Shown: positions 26,996 to 37,669, counted from the stretch's first letter. The stretch: DNA of 64,000 bases from Lactococcus lactis (GCF_029023865.1 NZ_CP118969.1:186001-250000), one strand, 5' to 3'. Numbers and translations are program-made. The notes: a model not told the origin generated them from the sequence alone.

Positions 26996-28723
26996 ATGAT
27001 CGAAAGCACTCGAAAAGTTTTCAAAGGTAAAGATTTTAAACTAACTTTCCTTTTTTTTATTGCTAGTTTTATTCTGATTTTGGGAGCAGTAACTCCAATT
27101 AACGTATCGGCTAAACAATCAGAAGATGTATTGACTAAAATATTGGTAAAAAATAATGGGGTACCAGTTATCAACACTTCGTACAATGCCTTGAATGTCG
27201 AAATGGCATTAAAGGAAATAGAGAGTGGAGAATTTTCACAGCAATTTCTTGAAAGTAGCACATGGAAAGATTTTTTACAAAATGCTCCAACATGGATGAA
27301 TGTTGAAGATAATGTTATCATTTTTGAAAATGGACTAAAATTTGGTTTAAATATTAAAAATAATGAAGTAGATGCCAAAAGAATTATTACTAGTATTTTA
27401 GTTTCTAATGGTCAAGCAGTGATTGACGAATTAAACAAGGATATGGAAGGAAACAAAGTATCACCTATTCCTTTCTACCAACCAGGAAAAATAACAAACA
27501 AATTTACCAATCAAAGTGGAATAGCTGAAACTTTTTTAAGCCCAGGGCTAACAGCAATACTAGATGCTAATTTGAACTATGTTAAGCTGGTTGAAATTAA
27601 CTCCAATCCTCAAAAGTTAAGTATTGATTTAGGAAACACAAGCAAAAATCTAAAGTTTAGCTTGGAAGGAAATTATTCTACCCAAAAGACAAATTTTGAA
27701 AGTTATGTTGTTTCTTTAAATCAGGGTATTGAATATCATTTACTTATCAATAAGAAACTTGCTCAATCTACCAATACAGTTAATATAACCATTCCAGCAA
27801 ATTCTCAATTGGAGATAGATTCTGTAGTAACTGATAATTTAAGTGCAATTTTAAATACTAATAAGGTGGCTTTTAATCCGTCTCCTTCTAATAATTCTCA
27901 ACCTATGGTTGTTGCAACAATTGGATTCGATAAAAATTTAACAAGTGATATTACAGTGGTAATAAAAGCTCATATGAATATGGGATTGATTTCGAACTTT
28001 TCACTTCCACCATTAAATCTTGGTATGACTGCTGTTACTAGTCAAATGGGAAGTGGAGTAGATACTGCAACCACGCCTAAGCTGGTCACTTCAGGAATAA
28101 ATTTTGCGATGGTCAATGGAAAAACTGATAGTTTGGCCAGTGGTGCAGAGTATCTGTTGACTCGTGAAGACAAAGGGAAAAAAGAAGTTTATCTACAAGA
28201 CAATAGTTGGGGAGAGGTAGAGAATATAGAGAGTGATGGGCCAATAAATGGTAAAGTAATCACGGGAGGACAGAGATATATTATTGGATTTGGGGAAACT
28301 GACATTCCTCTTGATCTGAATCGCTTTAACTTTAACGCAAAAAGAAGTGAAGAGATTAATCATTCTCTGATTCAACTTTACGGTTTAAGCAAAGGATACA
28401 ATTATTCTTTGTATCAAATAACTGAGGCTAAGGGATTTACAATAAAAGATAAAGTTCATGATTTTAAAATTGATTATGAAAATTTCGTTTCTCCAAATGG
28501 TACTTTTTTGGTGAAGAGTTCAATATCTAATGCGAGTGCTCCGATTCCATCATTGAATAGTTTAATCCCAGATTTTTCTTCTGGACTAAATGAATATAAT
28601 GCCTTACTTGTCAGTGATTCTCCTATGAAAAAAGGAACTTTACTTAGAAATATTCTCATTGCTTCTTTCATTGCTATTTGTGTTATCTTATTAACAATTA
28701 TTTTAGTTATTAAGTTTGTGTGA
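26996..28723 (+). CDS. Large anchored surface protein of unknown function
   Basis: I do not recognise the family. The protein has 575 residues, an N-terminal hydrophobic segment (about 16-37) ending near 'INVSAKQ' like a signal peptide, a long Ser/Thr/Asn-rich extracellular part with beta-type spacing, and a C-terminal helix (about 550-572) ending in 'VIKFV'. It is predicted to be held in the membrane and exposed outside. It lies between the cytidylyltransferase and a DUF2142 membrane protein, with overlapping ends. A role in the final assembly or attachment of the polysaccharide outside the cell is a guess from position. Confidence 0.75.
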   Translation: MIESTRKVFKGKDFKLTFLFFIASFILILGAVTPINVSAKQSEDVLTKILVKNNGVPVINTSYNALNVEMALKEIESGEFSQQFLESSTWKDFLQNAPTWMNVEDNVIIFENGLKFGLNIKNNEVDAKRIITSILVSNGQAVIDELNKDMEGNKVSPIPFYQPGKITNKFTNQSGIAETFLSPGLTAILDANLNYVKLVEINSNPQKLSIDLGNTSKNLKFSLEGNYSTQKTNFESYVVSLNQGIEYHLLINKKLAQSTNTVNITIPANSQLEIDSVVTDNLSAILNTNKVAFNPSPSNNSQPMVVATIGFDKNLTSDITVVIKAHMNMGLISNFSLPPLNLGMTAVTSQMGSGVDTATTPKLVTSGINFAMVNGKTDSLASGAEYLLTREDKGKKEVYLQDNSWGEVENIESDGPINGKVITGGQRYIIGFGETDIPLDLNRFNFNAKRSEEINHSLIQLYGLSKGYNYSLYQITEAKGFTIKDKVHDFKIDYENFVSPNGTFLVKSSISNASAPIPSLNSLIPDFSSGLNEYNALLVSDSPMKKGTLLRNILIASFIAICVILLTIILVIKFV

Positions 28724-28731
28724 GGAGAATA

Positions 28732-30111
28732 ATGAAAAAAAGAATAAATAAAAAAATCGATAAAAAAGAAATTTTAGAAAATAAAATTCATAAAATTTAC
28801 TTTGTTTTAGCGGTGGTGATTGGAATTATTCTCTCCGTTGGTATGCCTTTATTTAGTGAACCAGATGGTCAGTGGCATTATTCGGTAAGTACAAATATGG
28901 TACATCTAAGTAATGACCTCTCAGCTTATGGAGAGCCTGTTGGGACAGGGTTGAATGTTCAAAAATCGGCTTATCAACGAGGAAATCATTTTGAACAGTA
29001 TTTTGAAAATAAAATTGTCAAAATGCCCATTCAAAATATTCCTCGAACAAATAGTATTCCCCCAGTATTGAGTTCTAATTTTTTAGGTCACTTGATACCA
29101 GCAATAGGTGTGTGGATAGGATACCATATCTACCCTTCTGCTGGGGTAATGATCGTTGTAGGACGTTTATTTTCAAGTATAATTTCAAGTTTTATAATTT
29201 GTTTAATTATTAAAAAAATCCAAAAAGGTAAATTGGTTGTTTTTGCTTTATCTTTGACTCCAGTTATTGCTGGGACATTGGCAAGTCTAACTTATGATAC
29301 GTTTTCATATCTACTTGCTCTGCTTGTTTTTTTAATTACTACAAATTTACTTGTAACGAAGCAGATTACATGGAAGAGGATAGCCTCTATTGGGATTGTT
29401 TCTGTTTTGATAGTGCTTGGGGCAAAAACTAATGTAAAATTACTATTACTACTTTTTCCTTTGGTATTATTTATTTTAGTATTTGAAAAATTTAAAGATA
29501 AAAGAAAAATTCATTTTGAATTTAGGGGTAGGAAATTATGGATTTTTTCCATGGTTATCTTAGGGTTTATAATTATTGCTATGGGAATTATTTTTACGAT
29601 AAAACCTAGCTTGATTTTTTCAATTTATCGTATTATTATTAATTTTTCAGTAAATTTGTCCCCAAGTCTTTCAATGAATAATATATTCTTAGGGTTACTT
29701 GCGTCACCTTATCCAAGTTATAATTATATGCCTTATTGGGTTGCTGGAGCTTGGTATGTTATTATTTTACTGTCAATGCTCGTTGATAAGTACCCTATTT
29801 CTAAATGGGTTGGGTTAGGAGCAATAGCTATCTTCTTTATTAATTTTCTAGGAGTTTATCATGGCTTTTTGACATTTCAGGGAGGTGGATATGCTCCAGC
29901 GCCTCGTAGTGTAATAATGGGTTCAATTTATGGGCAACAGGGACGTTATTTTACTCCTTTCCTTCTGGTACTAGCCTTGGCTTTAGCGAGTTCAAAGATA
30001 CGATTACAGGTCGTTTCTGGACAAGCAGTACTCTGGCTCTCGGCTATGCTGGCCATAGTTTCTAATATTATTTTGCTATTTGCGACCTTGTTTGGAATCT
30101 ATTATCTATAG
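28732..30111 (+). CDS. DUF2142 polytopic membrane protein, possible GT-C glycosyltransferase (second of two)
   Basis: A 459-residue protein with 10 or more helices. It has 'PLFSEPDGQWHYSVS' after the first helix, 'HLIPAIGVWIGYHIYPSAGVM' and 'YGQQGRYFTPFLL', each with a counterpart in the protein at 14883-16274. The start is the ATG at 28732 after AGGAG; the longer frame from GTG 28720 would translate the ribosome site. It is the last gene of the polysaccharide block and is followed by a strong terminator. Confidence 0.83.
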   Translation: MKKRINKKIDKKEILENKIHKIYFVLAVVIGIILSVGMPLFSEPDGQWHYSVSTNMVHLSNDLSAYGEPVGTGLNVQKSAYQRGNHFEQYFENKIVKMPIQNIPRTNSIPPVLSSNFLGHLIPAIGVWIGYHIYPSAGVMIVVGRLFSSIISSFIICLIIKKIQKGKLVVFALSLTPVIAGTLASLTYDTFSYLLALLVFLITTNLLVTKQITWKRIASIGIVSVLIVLGAKTNVKLLLLLFPLVLFILVFEKFKDKRKIHFEFRGRKLWIFSMVILGFIIIAMGIIFTIKPSLIFSIYRIIINFSVNLSPSLSMNNIFLGLLASPYPSYNYMPYWVAGAWYVIILLSMLVDKYPISKWVGLGAIAIFFINFLGVYHGFLTFQGGGYAPAPRSVIMGSIYGQQGRYFTPFLLVLALALASSKIRLQVVSGQAVLWLSAMLAIVSNIILLFATLFGIYYL

Positions 30112-30143
30112 TCGGCATGGTATATAAAATATCAATAAAATAT

Positions 30144-30177
30144 AAAAAAACTAAGAAAATTTTCTTAGTTTTTTTAT
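30144..30177. terminator. Bidirectional terminator closing the polysaccharide locus
   Basis: ACTAAGAAAATTTTCTTAGT is a perfect palindrome with seven A on the left and seven T on the right. It serves both the plus-strand polysaccharide operon and the convergent muramidase gene. Confidence 0.85.
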
Positions 30178-30178
30178 T

Positions 30179-31549
30179 TTAATTAACTTTCCACGCGACT
30201 GCACCATACTTCCAACCAAGTCTGAGGAGGTTGTCTTGTTCATAGGAATTTGTGGTGTAGTTGTGTGATCCTGAAGAAGCATTTGGGTTGTAGGCAACAT
30301 AGAGATTTTTGGAACCATTTGAGTAAAAAGCTGCTCCTCCATTATTGTCCCAACGCCAACCTTTGCTAACGAGTTGCTGTGCTTCATATTTGCTCATGGT
30401 GTAATAATGGTCTCCACCTTTTGCATTAGGATTATAAACTCGATAAACGGGTGAACCAGTTGAGGAAGAAAGCCAACCGATTCCTTCGTAACGCCAACCA
30501 ACATTTTGAAGATTAGTTTTTTCGGCAAAATTTAATGTATAAAAATGTTCACCTGTGTTGGCATTGTAGAGACGATAGACATCTTGTAAGTTTTGTGAAG
30601 GAGCACCGAAGATATTATTATAGTCAATTGAAGTATCTAAGTCATTATTTAAAAGATTTGCTGTTCCACCTTTGAAACGCATTTCGCTGGTATACTGCCA
30701 AGCGCCGTAAGTGGAGTTTATTGTATTTGAGTTTTTCCACATTGCAGCATAAGTACTGGGTGTCCCGGGTGGATATTGTGCTACCCACATGTTCTTAGCT
30801 CCAAGAGTTGAAGTATTTATAACACCGGACGTTATCCAACTTTGGCTAGTATAGTAACGAATATTATGGAAACCATGGCTAGCCATGGTATTTTTAAAAA
30901 CGATTGAGACGTTTGTCCAATTATAAGCGGTAGAGGGAGCTTCAGCGTCTTCAATCATAACAGTATTACTAGAGAGACCAAGTGTTTTTGCAGTCTTAGC
31001 GTAGTATGCGGCTTCGTACTGGATACGTGTTGGATCACTTACGAAGTGATAAGTGGCAATAGTCAACCCAGCCGTTTTAGCCATATTAATTTGAGTTTTA
31101 GCGTAAGGATTAGTGTAATTTTCTCCTTCTGTTAATTTTACAACGATTGTCTTAACACCAGCCGATCTTAGAGCATAAAAATCGGCTTGATTCATCCAAT
31201 TTTGGTAGCTGGAAATATCAACGGCATCACGCCTAGGTAGAGAACTTGTGTTAGAATTTAGCATGGGAGCAGCAGTCGAGAGCATACGGACATGAATAGC
31301 TGAAGAAGGTAAAGTTTGGGTAGGGGTTACAGTATTTTCAGACTCATCCTCCTCTGGAGTTGCTGGAGCAACCTGTGTTTGTGGTGCAGGAAGGTTCTTT
31401 TGGGCGAGGAGGGCCTCTTGCTCTTGTTTGATGTAGTAGCCCATTGGATGGTCATCTTGACTAACATTATCTTCAGCAAATACTGGTTTGGCGATTAATA
31501 GCCCTGACAATAGAATTAGGGGAATAATGTGGGATTTTTTCAGTTTCAT
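30179..31549 (-). CDS. Secreted GH25 muramidase (lysozyme) with C-terminal repeat domain
   Basis: The protein has 456 residues: a signal peptide (1-24, cleavage after 'PVFA'), a low-complexity linker, a GH25 domain (about 105-290) and a C-terminal DUF5648-type domain. The catalytic region has 'AVDISSYQNW' and 'MIEDAEAP' (Asp-x-Glu). The C-terminal part carries three similar blocks ('YRLYNANTGEHFYT', 'YRVYNPNAKGGDHYYT', 'YVAYNPNASSGSHNYT'). It should cut peptidoglycan glycan strands. The start at 31549 gives a clean signal peptide, but no strong ribosome site precedes it. It faces the polysaccharide operon. Confidence 0.92.
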   Translation of the reverse strand: MKLKKSHIIPLILLSGLLIAKPVFAEDNVSQDDHPMGYYIKQEQEALLAQKNLPAPQTQVAPATPEEDESENTVTPTQTLPSSAIHVRMLSTAAPMLNSNTSSLPRRDAVDISSYQNWMNQADFYALRSAGVKTIVVKLTEGENYTNPYAKTQINMAKTAGLTIATYHFVSDPTRIQYEAAYYAKTAKTLGLSSNTVMIEDAEAPSTAYNWTNVSIVFKNTMASHGFHNIRYYTSQSWITSGVINTSTLGAKNMWVAQYPPGTPSTYAAMWKNSNTINSTYGAWQYTSEMRFKGGTANLLNNDLDTSIDYNNIFGAPSQNLQDVYRLYNANTGEHFYTLNFAEKTNLQNVGWRYEGIGWLSSSTGSPVYRVYNPNAKGGDHYYTMSKYEAQQLVSKGWRWDNNGGAAFYSNGSKNLYVAYNPNASSGSHNYTTNSYEQDNLLRLGWKYGAVAWKVN

Positions 31550-31819
31550 TTCTAAATTTTCAGCTTTCCTTTGTGTGGATGAAAAATAAATGGTTTCATA
31601 TAATATTTTACAATGAGGACAACAAAGCTTTGTTGCGTTATAGTAAAAAATAACTAACATTTTAATGAAAATGTTTTCTTTGGGTTTTAAATGTAATTTT
31701 AAACAGTCTTTTTTTACCCTGTATAATATATGTTACCATATTTAAGGCGAGTTTATGAAATAATAAGGTAATTATGAGTTTAAATTTTGCATATTTTTTA
31801 TTTAATCTGTTTTCTACTG

Positions 31820-31848
31820 TTGAAATGCTTTGGGAATAGTGGTAGAAT
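31820..31848 (+). promoter_or_regulatory. Predicted guaB promoter
   Basis: TTGAAA (31820-31825), a 17-bp spacer and TAGAAT (31843-31848). The leader of about 75 nt contains GGC-GAAT-GCC and GCTATAT/ATATAGC hairpins. I saw no purine riboswitch core. The rest of the gap from 31550 back to the muramidase start shows nothing I can assign. Confidence 0.65.
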
Positions 31849-31906
31849 AGTAAAAATAAAAAATTGGCGAATGCCATAGAAATATAGCTATATTGCTTAT
31901 ATATAG

Positions 31907-33412
<1,506 letters not shown>

Positions 33413-33415
33413 AAA

Positions 33416-33516
33416 TTACTGACAAGAATTCTGTCAGTAAAAAAAGGGAATTGACAAGTTGTCGTTCTCTTTTTTATTTTGAAATTTACTGACAGAAAAA
33501 TTTGTCAGTAAAAAGA
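33416..33516. terminator. guaB terminator and two CTGACAG tag pairs
   Basis: TTACTGACA/TGTCAGTAA (33416-33440), then an imperfect hairpin between AAAAGGGAATTGAC and its partner that runs into TTCTCTTTTTTATTTT (ending about 33480), then a second tag pair TTTACTGACA/TTGTCAGTAA (about 33485-33515). The middle hairpin is the best intrinsic terminator of the three. Confidence 0.6.
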
Positions 33517-33574
33517 TGATAAAAATAGGTCTTTTATTATAGGAAAAAAGGCTAAAAATGCTGTTGAAATGTGG

Positions 33575-33580
33575 TATAAT
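33575..33580 (+). promoter_or_regulatory. Extended -10 box of a leaderless yqeH transcript
   Basis: TGG-TATAAT ends at 33580, seven bases before the ATG at 33588. The expected transcription start falls on or next to the start codon. Confidence 0.7.
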
Positions 33581-33587
33581 AAGCAAT

Positions 33588-34763
33588 ATGATTGAAAATG
33601 AAAATACAATGGAAGATTTGTACTGTATTGGTTGTGGTGCAAAAATTCAAACTGAGGATAAAAATGCACTTGGCTTTTTGCCTGCGGGTGCTTTGAAGAA
33701 AAAAATAGCTGAACGCGACCAAATGGAAGCTGTTCAGGCTGGAGATGAGGGAAGCGAAGCTTCTATCAAAACTGAGGATTTATACTGTCAGCGTTGTTTC
33801 CGTTTGCGCCATTATAATGAGATTGCACCGACAAGTTTGACGGATGCAGATTTTTTGCGTTTACTTAAAGAAATTGGTCAACATGACGCTTTGATTGTCA
33901 ATGTGGTTGATATTTTTGACTTTAACGGCTCTTTGATTCCTAACCTTCATAAATTGACTGGTGGAAATGATTTACTCATGGTTGCCAATAAACGTGATGT
34001 TTTACCAAAATCACTAAAAGTTGGAAAATTAACTGCTTGGTTAAGAGAACAAGCGGCTTCACGTTCGCTTAAACCTAAAGATATCTTAGTGACTTCAGCT
34101 CAAAATAAAGATGATGTGGCTGAATTGATGGAAGCTATTGAATACTACCGCCGTGGGCGTGATGTCTATGTGGTTGGGGTAACGAATGTTGGTAAATCAA
34201 CTTTGATTAATGCAATTATTAAATCAGCTTCAGGTTCTGAGGATGTGATTACAACTTCACGTTTCCCTGGGACAACCCTTGATAAGATTGAAATTCCGCT
34301 TGATGAAGATTCGGCATTGATTGACACACCGGGGATTATTCACCGTGGGCAAATGGCTCATTATTTGGAACCAGAAGATTTGAAATACGTGTCACCGCGT
34401 AAAGAAATTAAGCCGAAAACTTATCAGCTCAATCCTGAACAAACATTATTCTTTGGTGGTTTGGCACGTTTTGATTTTATAAGTGGCGAACGTCAAGGAA
34501 TGACGGCTTATTTTGACAATGAAATCAATGTTCATCGGACGAAACTTGAAGGTGCGACTGAATTTTATGAAAAGCATAAAGGAGAACTCTTGGCCCCTGC
34601 TTTAGTTGGTGCCAAATTGGTTCGTAGTGAGTTTAAAATTACTGACAAATCGGATATTGTCTTTTCTGGTCTCGGCTGGGTTCGTGTGCCACAAAAAGCA
34701 GTTGTGGCAGCTTGGGTGCCAGAAGGTGTGGATGTAGTTGTTCGTAAGGCTTTGATTGGGTAA
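33588..34763 (+). CDS. yqeH: Circularly permuted ribosome biogenesis GTPase YqeH
   Basis: YqeH helps assemble the 30S subunit. The 391-residue product starts with a zinc-binding pair 'CIGCGAKI' and 'CQRCFRLRHY'. The G motifs then come in permuted order: 'VANKRD' (G4), 'SAQNKDD' (G5), 'GVTNVGKSTL' (G1) and 'LIDTPG' (G3). The start is the ATG at 33588, where an extended -10 box ends seven bases upstream. A longer frame from 33558 would begin upstream of the -10 box, so it cannot be read from this promoter. It heads the conserved yqeH-to-tmcAL series. Confidence 0.94.
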   Translation: MIENENTMEDLYCIGCGAKIQTEDKNALGFLPAGALKKKIAERDQMEAVQAGDEGSEASIKTEDLYCQRCFRLRHYNEIAPTSLTDADFLRLLKEIGQHDALIVNVVDIFDFNGSLIPNLHKLTGGNDLLMVANKRDVLPKSLKVGKLTAWLREQAASRSLKPKDILVTSAQNKDDVAELMEAIEYYRRGRDVYVVGVTNVGKSTLINAIIKSASGSEDVITTSRFPGTTLDKIEIPLDEDSALIDTPGIIHRGQMAHYLEPEDLKYVSPRKEIKPKTYQLNPEQTLFFGGLARFDFISGERQGMTAYFDNEINVHRTKLEGATEFYEKHKGELLAPALVGAKLVRSEFKITDKSDIVFSGLGWVRVPQKAVVAAWVPEGVDVVVRKALIG

Positions 34764-34790
34764 AAAATATTCACAGTTTGTCTTGTAAAA

Positions 34791-34815
34791 TTACTGACAG
34801 AATTTCTGTCAGTAA
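34791..34815. terminator. Perfect tag pair after yqeH
   Basis: TTACTGACAGAA and TTCTGTCAGTAA are exact complements around a tiny loop. There is no T-tract, so it may reduce rather than end transcription into the NUDIX gene. Confidence 0.5.
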
Positions 34816-34832
34816 AATCTTGGAGAATTAAA

Positions 34833-35336
34833 ATGGAAGAGACTAGTCAGGATATTGGTTTTACGCGTAATAATCAGTGGTTTCGATATCGGGCAGCTGG
34901 AATTATTATTAAAGATGATGCTGTTTTGATGGTTGGCAATGACCACAATGATTATTATTATTCGGTTGGTGGTGCCGTGCAACTGGGTGAAACGGCCGAG
35001 AAGGCTTGTCTGCGTGAGATTTATGAGGAAACTGGTTTACAACTTGAAATCGAAAGATTAGCTTTTATCCATGAAAATTTTTTTACAGGTCAGGAAAGTG
35101 ATTTTTTAAATAAGGTCAATTGTCATGAATTGAGTTTTTATTTTCTGATGAAACCACTGACAGAAAATCTGTCAGTAAAATCGGAGAGTTTTGGGACTGA
35201 TGGTAGCAAAGAATTTTTGAAATGGATTCCAATTGCTGAGTATAAAAATTACAAAGCTTTCCCGACATTCTTTGCTGACGAGCTGAAAAATCTGTCAGTA
35301 AATTCTCAAATCAAAAGAATTGTGACAGCTGAATAA
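34833..35336 (+). CDS. NUDIX hydrolase
   Basis: A 167-residue NUDIX protein. The NUDIX box begins 'GGAVQLGETAEKACLREI' and ends 'YEETGL', giving the Gx5Ex7REUxEEx form. The substrate is unknown. GGAGA precedes the ATG. The 3' third carries a perfect CTGACAG/CTGTCAG pair within the coding sequence (35155-35175) and one more tag near the end (35292), adding 'LTENLSVKS'-like peptides. Confidence 0.9.
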   Translation: MEETSQDIGFTRNNQWFRYRAAGIIIKDDAVLMVGNDHNDYYYSVGGAVQLGETAEKACLREIYEETGLQLEIERLAFIHENFFTGQESDFLNKVNCHELSFYFLMKPLTENLSVKSESFGTDGSKEFLKWIPIAEYKNYKAFPTFFADELKNLSVNSQIKRIVTAE

Positions 35337-35419
35337 ATAAATGAGCAGAGTTTGACTCCATAACAATTTTAGTCTAAACTCAGCTGACAAAAATAAAAAA
35401 GGAAAATTTTACTAAAAAT

Positions 35420-36664
35420 TTGATAGATTTAGAAGAAAAACAAGAAAGAGTTCTCCTTGCAGGAGTGGAAACAGCTGAAAATTTTCAGGCTTTTGAGTCA
35501 TCAATGATTGAACTTGCTGAACTGACAAAAACAGCTGGCGGCTTGGTTATTGACCAATTCACTCAAAAAAGAGAACGTCCAGATAGTCGGACAATGATTG
35601 GTTCTGGAAAATTAGAACAAATGCGTTGGGCGATTGAAGTGGGTGAAATTGATACGGTTATTTTCAATGATCGCTTATCACCAAGGCAAAATGTCAATTT
35701 AGAAGAAGCTTTGGGTGTCAAAGTCATCGATAGAATGCAATTGATTTTGGATATTTTTGCTATGCGTGCGCGCTCGCATGAAGGAATGCTTCAAGTTGAA
35801 GAAGCCCAGCTCAATTATCTTTTGCCTCGTTTGGTGGGACAAGGGATTATGCTCAGCCGTCAAGGTGGGGGAATTGGTTCTAAAGGGCCGGGTGAAACCA
35901 AGCTTGAAACAGATCGACGTTATATTCGCACTCGAATTGAAAACATTGATAAAGCCCTCAAAAAAGTTGAAAAAACAAGGGAAAATATTCGTCAAAATCG
36001 CTCGAAATCAGGAATTTTTCGGATTGGTTTAATTGGTTACACCAATGCCGGAAAATCCAGCATTATGAATGCTTTAGTTGGGCTTGATAAAGAACAATAT
36101 GAGCAAAATGAACTTTTTGCGACTTTGGATGCCACAACAAAAGCAGTTAAACTGGTTGAAGATTTTACGGTGTCACTGACCGATACTGTCGGTTTTATCC
36201 AAAACCTGCCAACAGAGCTGATTAAAGCATTCAAATCAACACTAGAAGAATCAGCTAATGTTGATTTACTGATTCATGTTGTGGATGCCAGCAACCCTCA
36301 TCACGAAATTCATGAACAAACAGTTTTGAAAATCATGGAAGATTTGAAGCTTACCAATATTCCTGTGCTGAATGTTTATAATAAAATGGATATAGCACCA
36401 AGTGATTTCTTGCCAACTTTATCGCCAAGTTTACAACTCTCAATTAAATCTGAAAGTGGCGTGCAATGGCTGAAAACAGCAATTTTGGAAAAATTACATG
36501 AACTTTTTGATGCTTTTGAGTTAGAGTTACCTTACGAAAAAGCCTATCAGTTACCTGAATTACGAAAAAGTGCCTTGGTGCAATCAGTGATTGAGGGTGA
36601 AGAAGGGTATCAGATTAAAGGATTGATTGCGCCTGAATTGAGTTGGAAATTACCCAATAACTAA
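35420..36664 (+). CDS. hflX: GTPase HflX
   Basis: HflX is a ribosome-associated GTPase that rescues stalled or damaged ribosomes. The 414-residue product has the N-terminal HflX domain ('MIGSGKLEQM', 'RLSPRQNVNLEEAL'), the linker 'GGIGSKGPGETKLETDRR' and a G domain with 'GYTNAGKSS', 'DTVGFIQNLP' and 'NVYNKMD'. The best start I see is TTG at 35420. Its AGGA lies about 17 bases upstream, which is far, so the start is uncertain. Confidence 0.93.
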   Translation: MIDLEEKQERVLLAGVETAENFQAFESSMIELAELTKTAGGLVIDQFTQKRERPDSRTMIGSGKLEQMRWAIEVGEIDTVIFNDRLSPRQNVNLEEALGVKVIDRMQLILDIFAMRARSHEGMLQVEEAQLNYLLPRLVGQGIMLSRQGGGIGSKGPGETKLETDRRYIRTRIENIDKALKKVEKTRENIRQNRSKSGIFRIGLIGYTNAGKSSIMNALVGLDKEQYEQNELFATLDATTKAVKLVEDFTVSLTDTVGFIQNLPTELIKAFKSTLEESANVDLLIHVVDASNPHHEIHEQTVLKIMEDLKLTNIPVLNVYNKMDIAPSDFLPTLSPSLQLSIKSESGVQWLKTAILEKLHELFDAFELELPYEKAYQLPELRKSALVQSVIEGEEGYQIKGLIAPELSWKLPNN

Positions 36665-36708
36665 AGGTTGCCGGAAATTTTAAAAATAGAAATAGGAAAA
36701 ATTAAATC

Positions 36709-37023
36709 ATGGAAATGAACGGGAAACAAAAACGCTACTTGCGTAGCTTGGCAGTTAACATTAAACCAATTGTTCAAATTGGCAAAAGTGGTTTGTCTAA
36801 TGAAATTTTGACAAGCATTCGTAATGCTGCTGATGCACGTGAACTAATCAAAGTTAATATTTTACAAAACTCAGATGAAGTGGCAACAGATGTGGCAGAA
36901 GCAATTGAAGAAATGGGACTTGATGTTGTTCAAATCATCGGTCGAAATCTCATTGTGTTTAAAGTTTCTGACCGCAAAGAAAATCGCAAAATTTCGGTTG
37001 AAGTTAAAAATATTGTGAAATAA
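36709..37023 (+). CDS. YhbY family RNA-binding protein (CRM domain)
   Basis: A 104-residue single CRM domain: 'NGKQKRYLRSLA', then 'VQIGKSGLSNEIL' (GxxG loop), then 'ELIKVNIL' and 'QIIGRNLIVF'. YhbY binds pre-50S particles. It lies just before nadD, the usual Firmicutes context. The start at 36709 or 36715 cannot be told apart. Confidence 0.93.
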   Translation: MEMNGKQKRYLRSLAVNIKPIVQIGKSGLSNEILTSIRNAADARELIKVNILQNSDEVATDVAEAIEEMGLDVVQIIGRNLIVFKVSDRKENRKISVEVKNIVK

Positions 37024-37069
37024 AGTGTTCTAAAAAATAATCAAAGACTAAGATATAATGGGTGAACAA

Positions 37070-37669
37070 ATGGCAATAGATTTATTGACTCCTTTTACAA
37101 AGGTAGAATTAAAAGCTAAAGAAGACGAGAAACGACGGGCAATCGGACTTTTTTGGGGTAATTTTAATCCTGTTCATGTTGGCCATTTGACAATTGCTGA
37201 CCAAGTGCGCCAAGAACTTAATTTGGAAAAAGTTGTCTTTTTACCAGAACATAATACTGACGGGCATGTTGCAGCTATGCTGACCGCAGCTATTGAAGAT
37301 TGTCCTGGTTTAGAAGTAGACGCTTGTCGCCTGAAAGCTAAAGATGGCGCTGATATTTATCAAACGGTACTTGAGCTTCATGAAGAAAATCCAGATTGTG
37401 ATTTTTATTTTATTATCGGTGGTGACATGATTTCTGGTTTAGCTCATTGGGCACATATTGATGAGTTATTAGAATTAGTTCAATTCGTTGGGATTCGTAG
37501 GCCTCGTTATCGGGCAGGAACTTCTTATCCGATTATGTGGGTGGATGTTCCAATGATGGATATTTCTGGAAATTTGATTCGGGAACAATTGCACCGTGGA
37601 ATTAAACCACATTTTCTTTTGGCACCGAAGGTTTTAGATTACATTTTGAAAGAAGGCTTATATGTTTGA
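37070..37669 (+). CDS. nadD: Nicotinate-nucleotide adenylyltransferase
   Basis: NadD makes deamido-NAD from nicotinate mononucleotide and ATP. The protein has 199 residues, with 'GLFWGNFNPVHVGHL' (HxGH) near residue 30 and 'DISGNLIREQL' (the ISSTxIR-like motif with changes) near the C-terminus. The residues before about 25 extend beyond most homologues. TATAAT at 37054-37059 overlaps the upstream ATG of a longer frame (37058), so the ATG at 37070 is preferred. It overlaps yqeK by 8 bp. Confidence 0.92.
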   Translation: MAIDLLTPFTKVELKAKEDEKRRAIGLFWGNFNPVHVGHLTIADQVRQELNLEKVVFLPEHNTDGHVAAMLTAAIEDCPGLEVDACRLKAKDGADIYQTVLELHEENPDCDFYFIIGGDMISGLAHWAHIDELLELVQFVGIRRPRYRAGTSYPIMWVDVPMMDISGNLIREQLHRGIKPHFLLAPKVLDYILKEGLYV

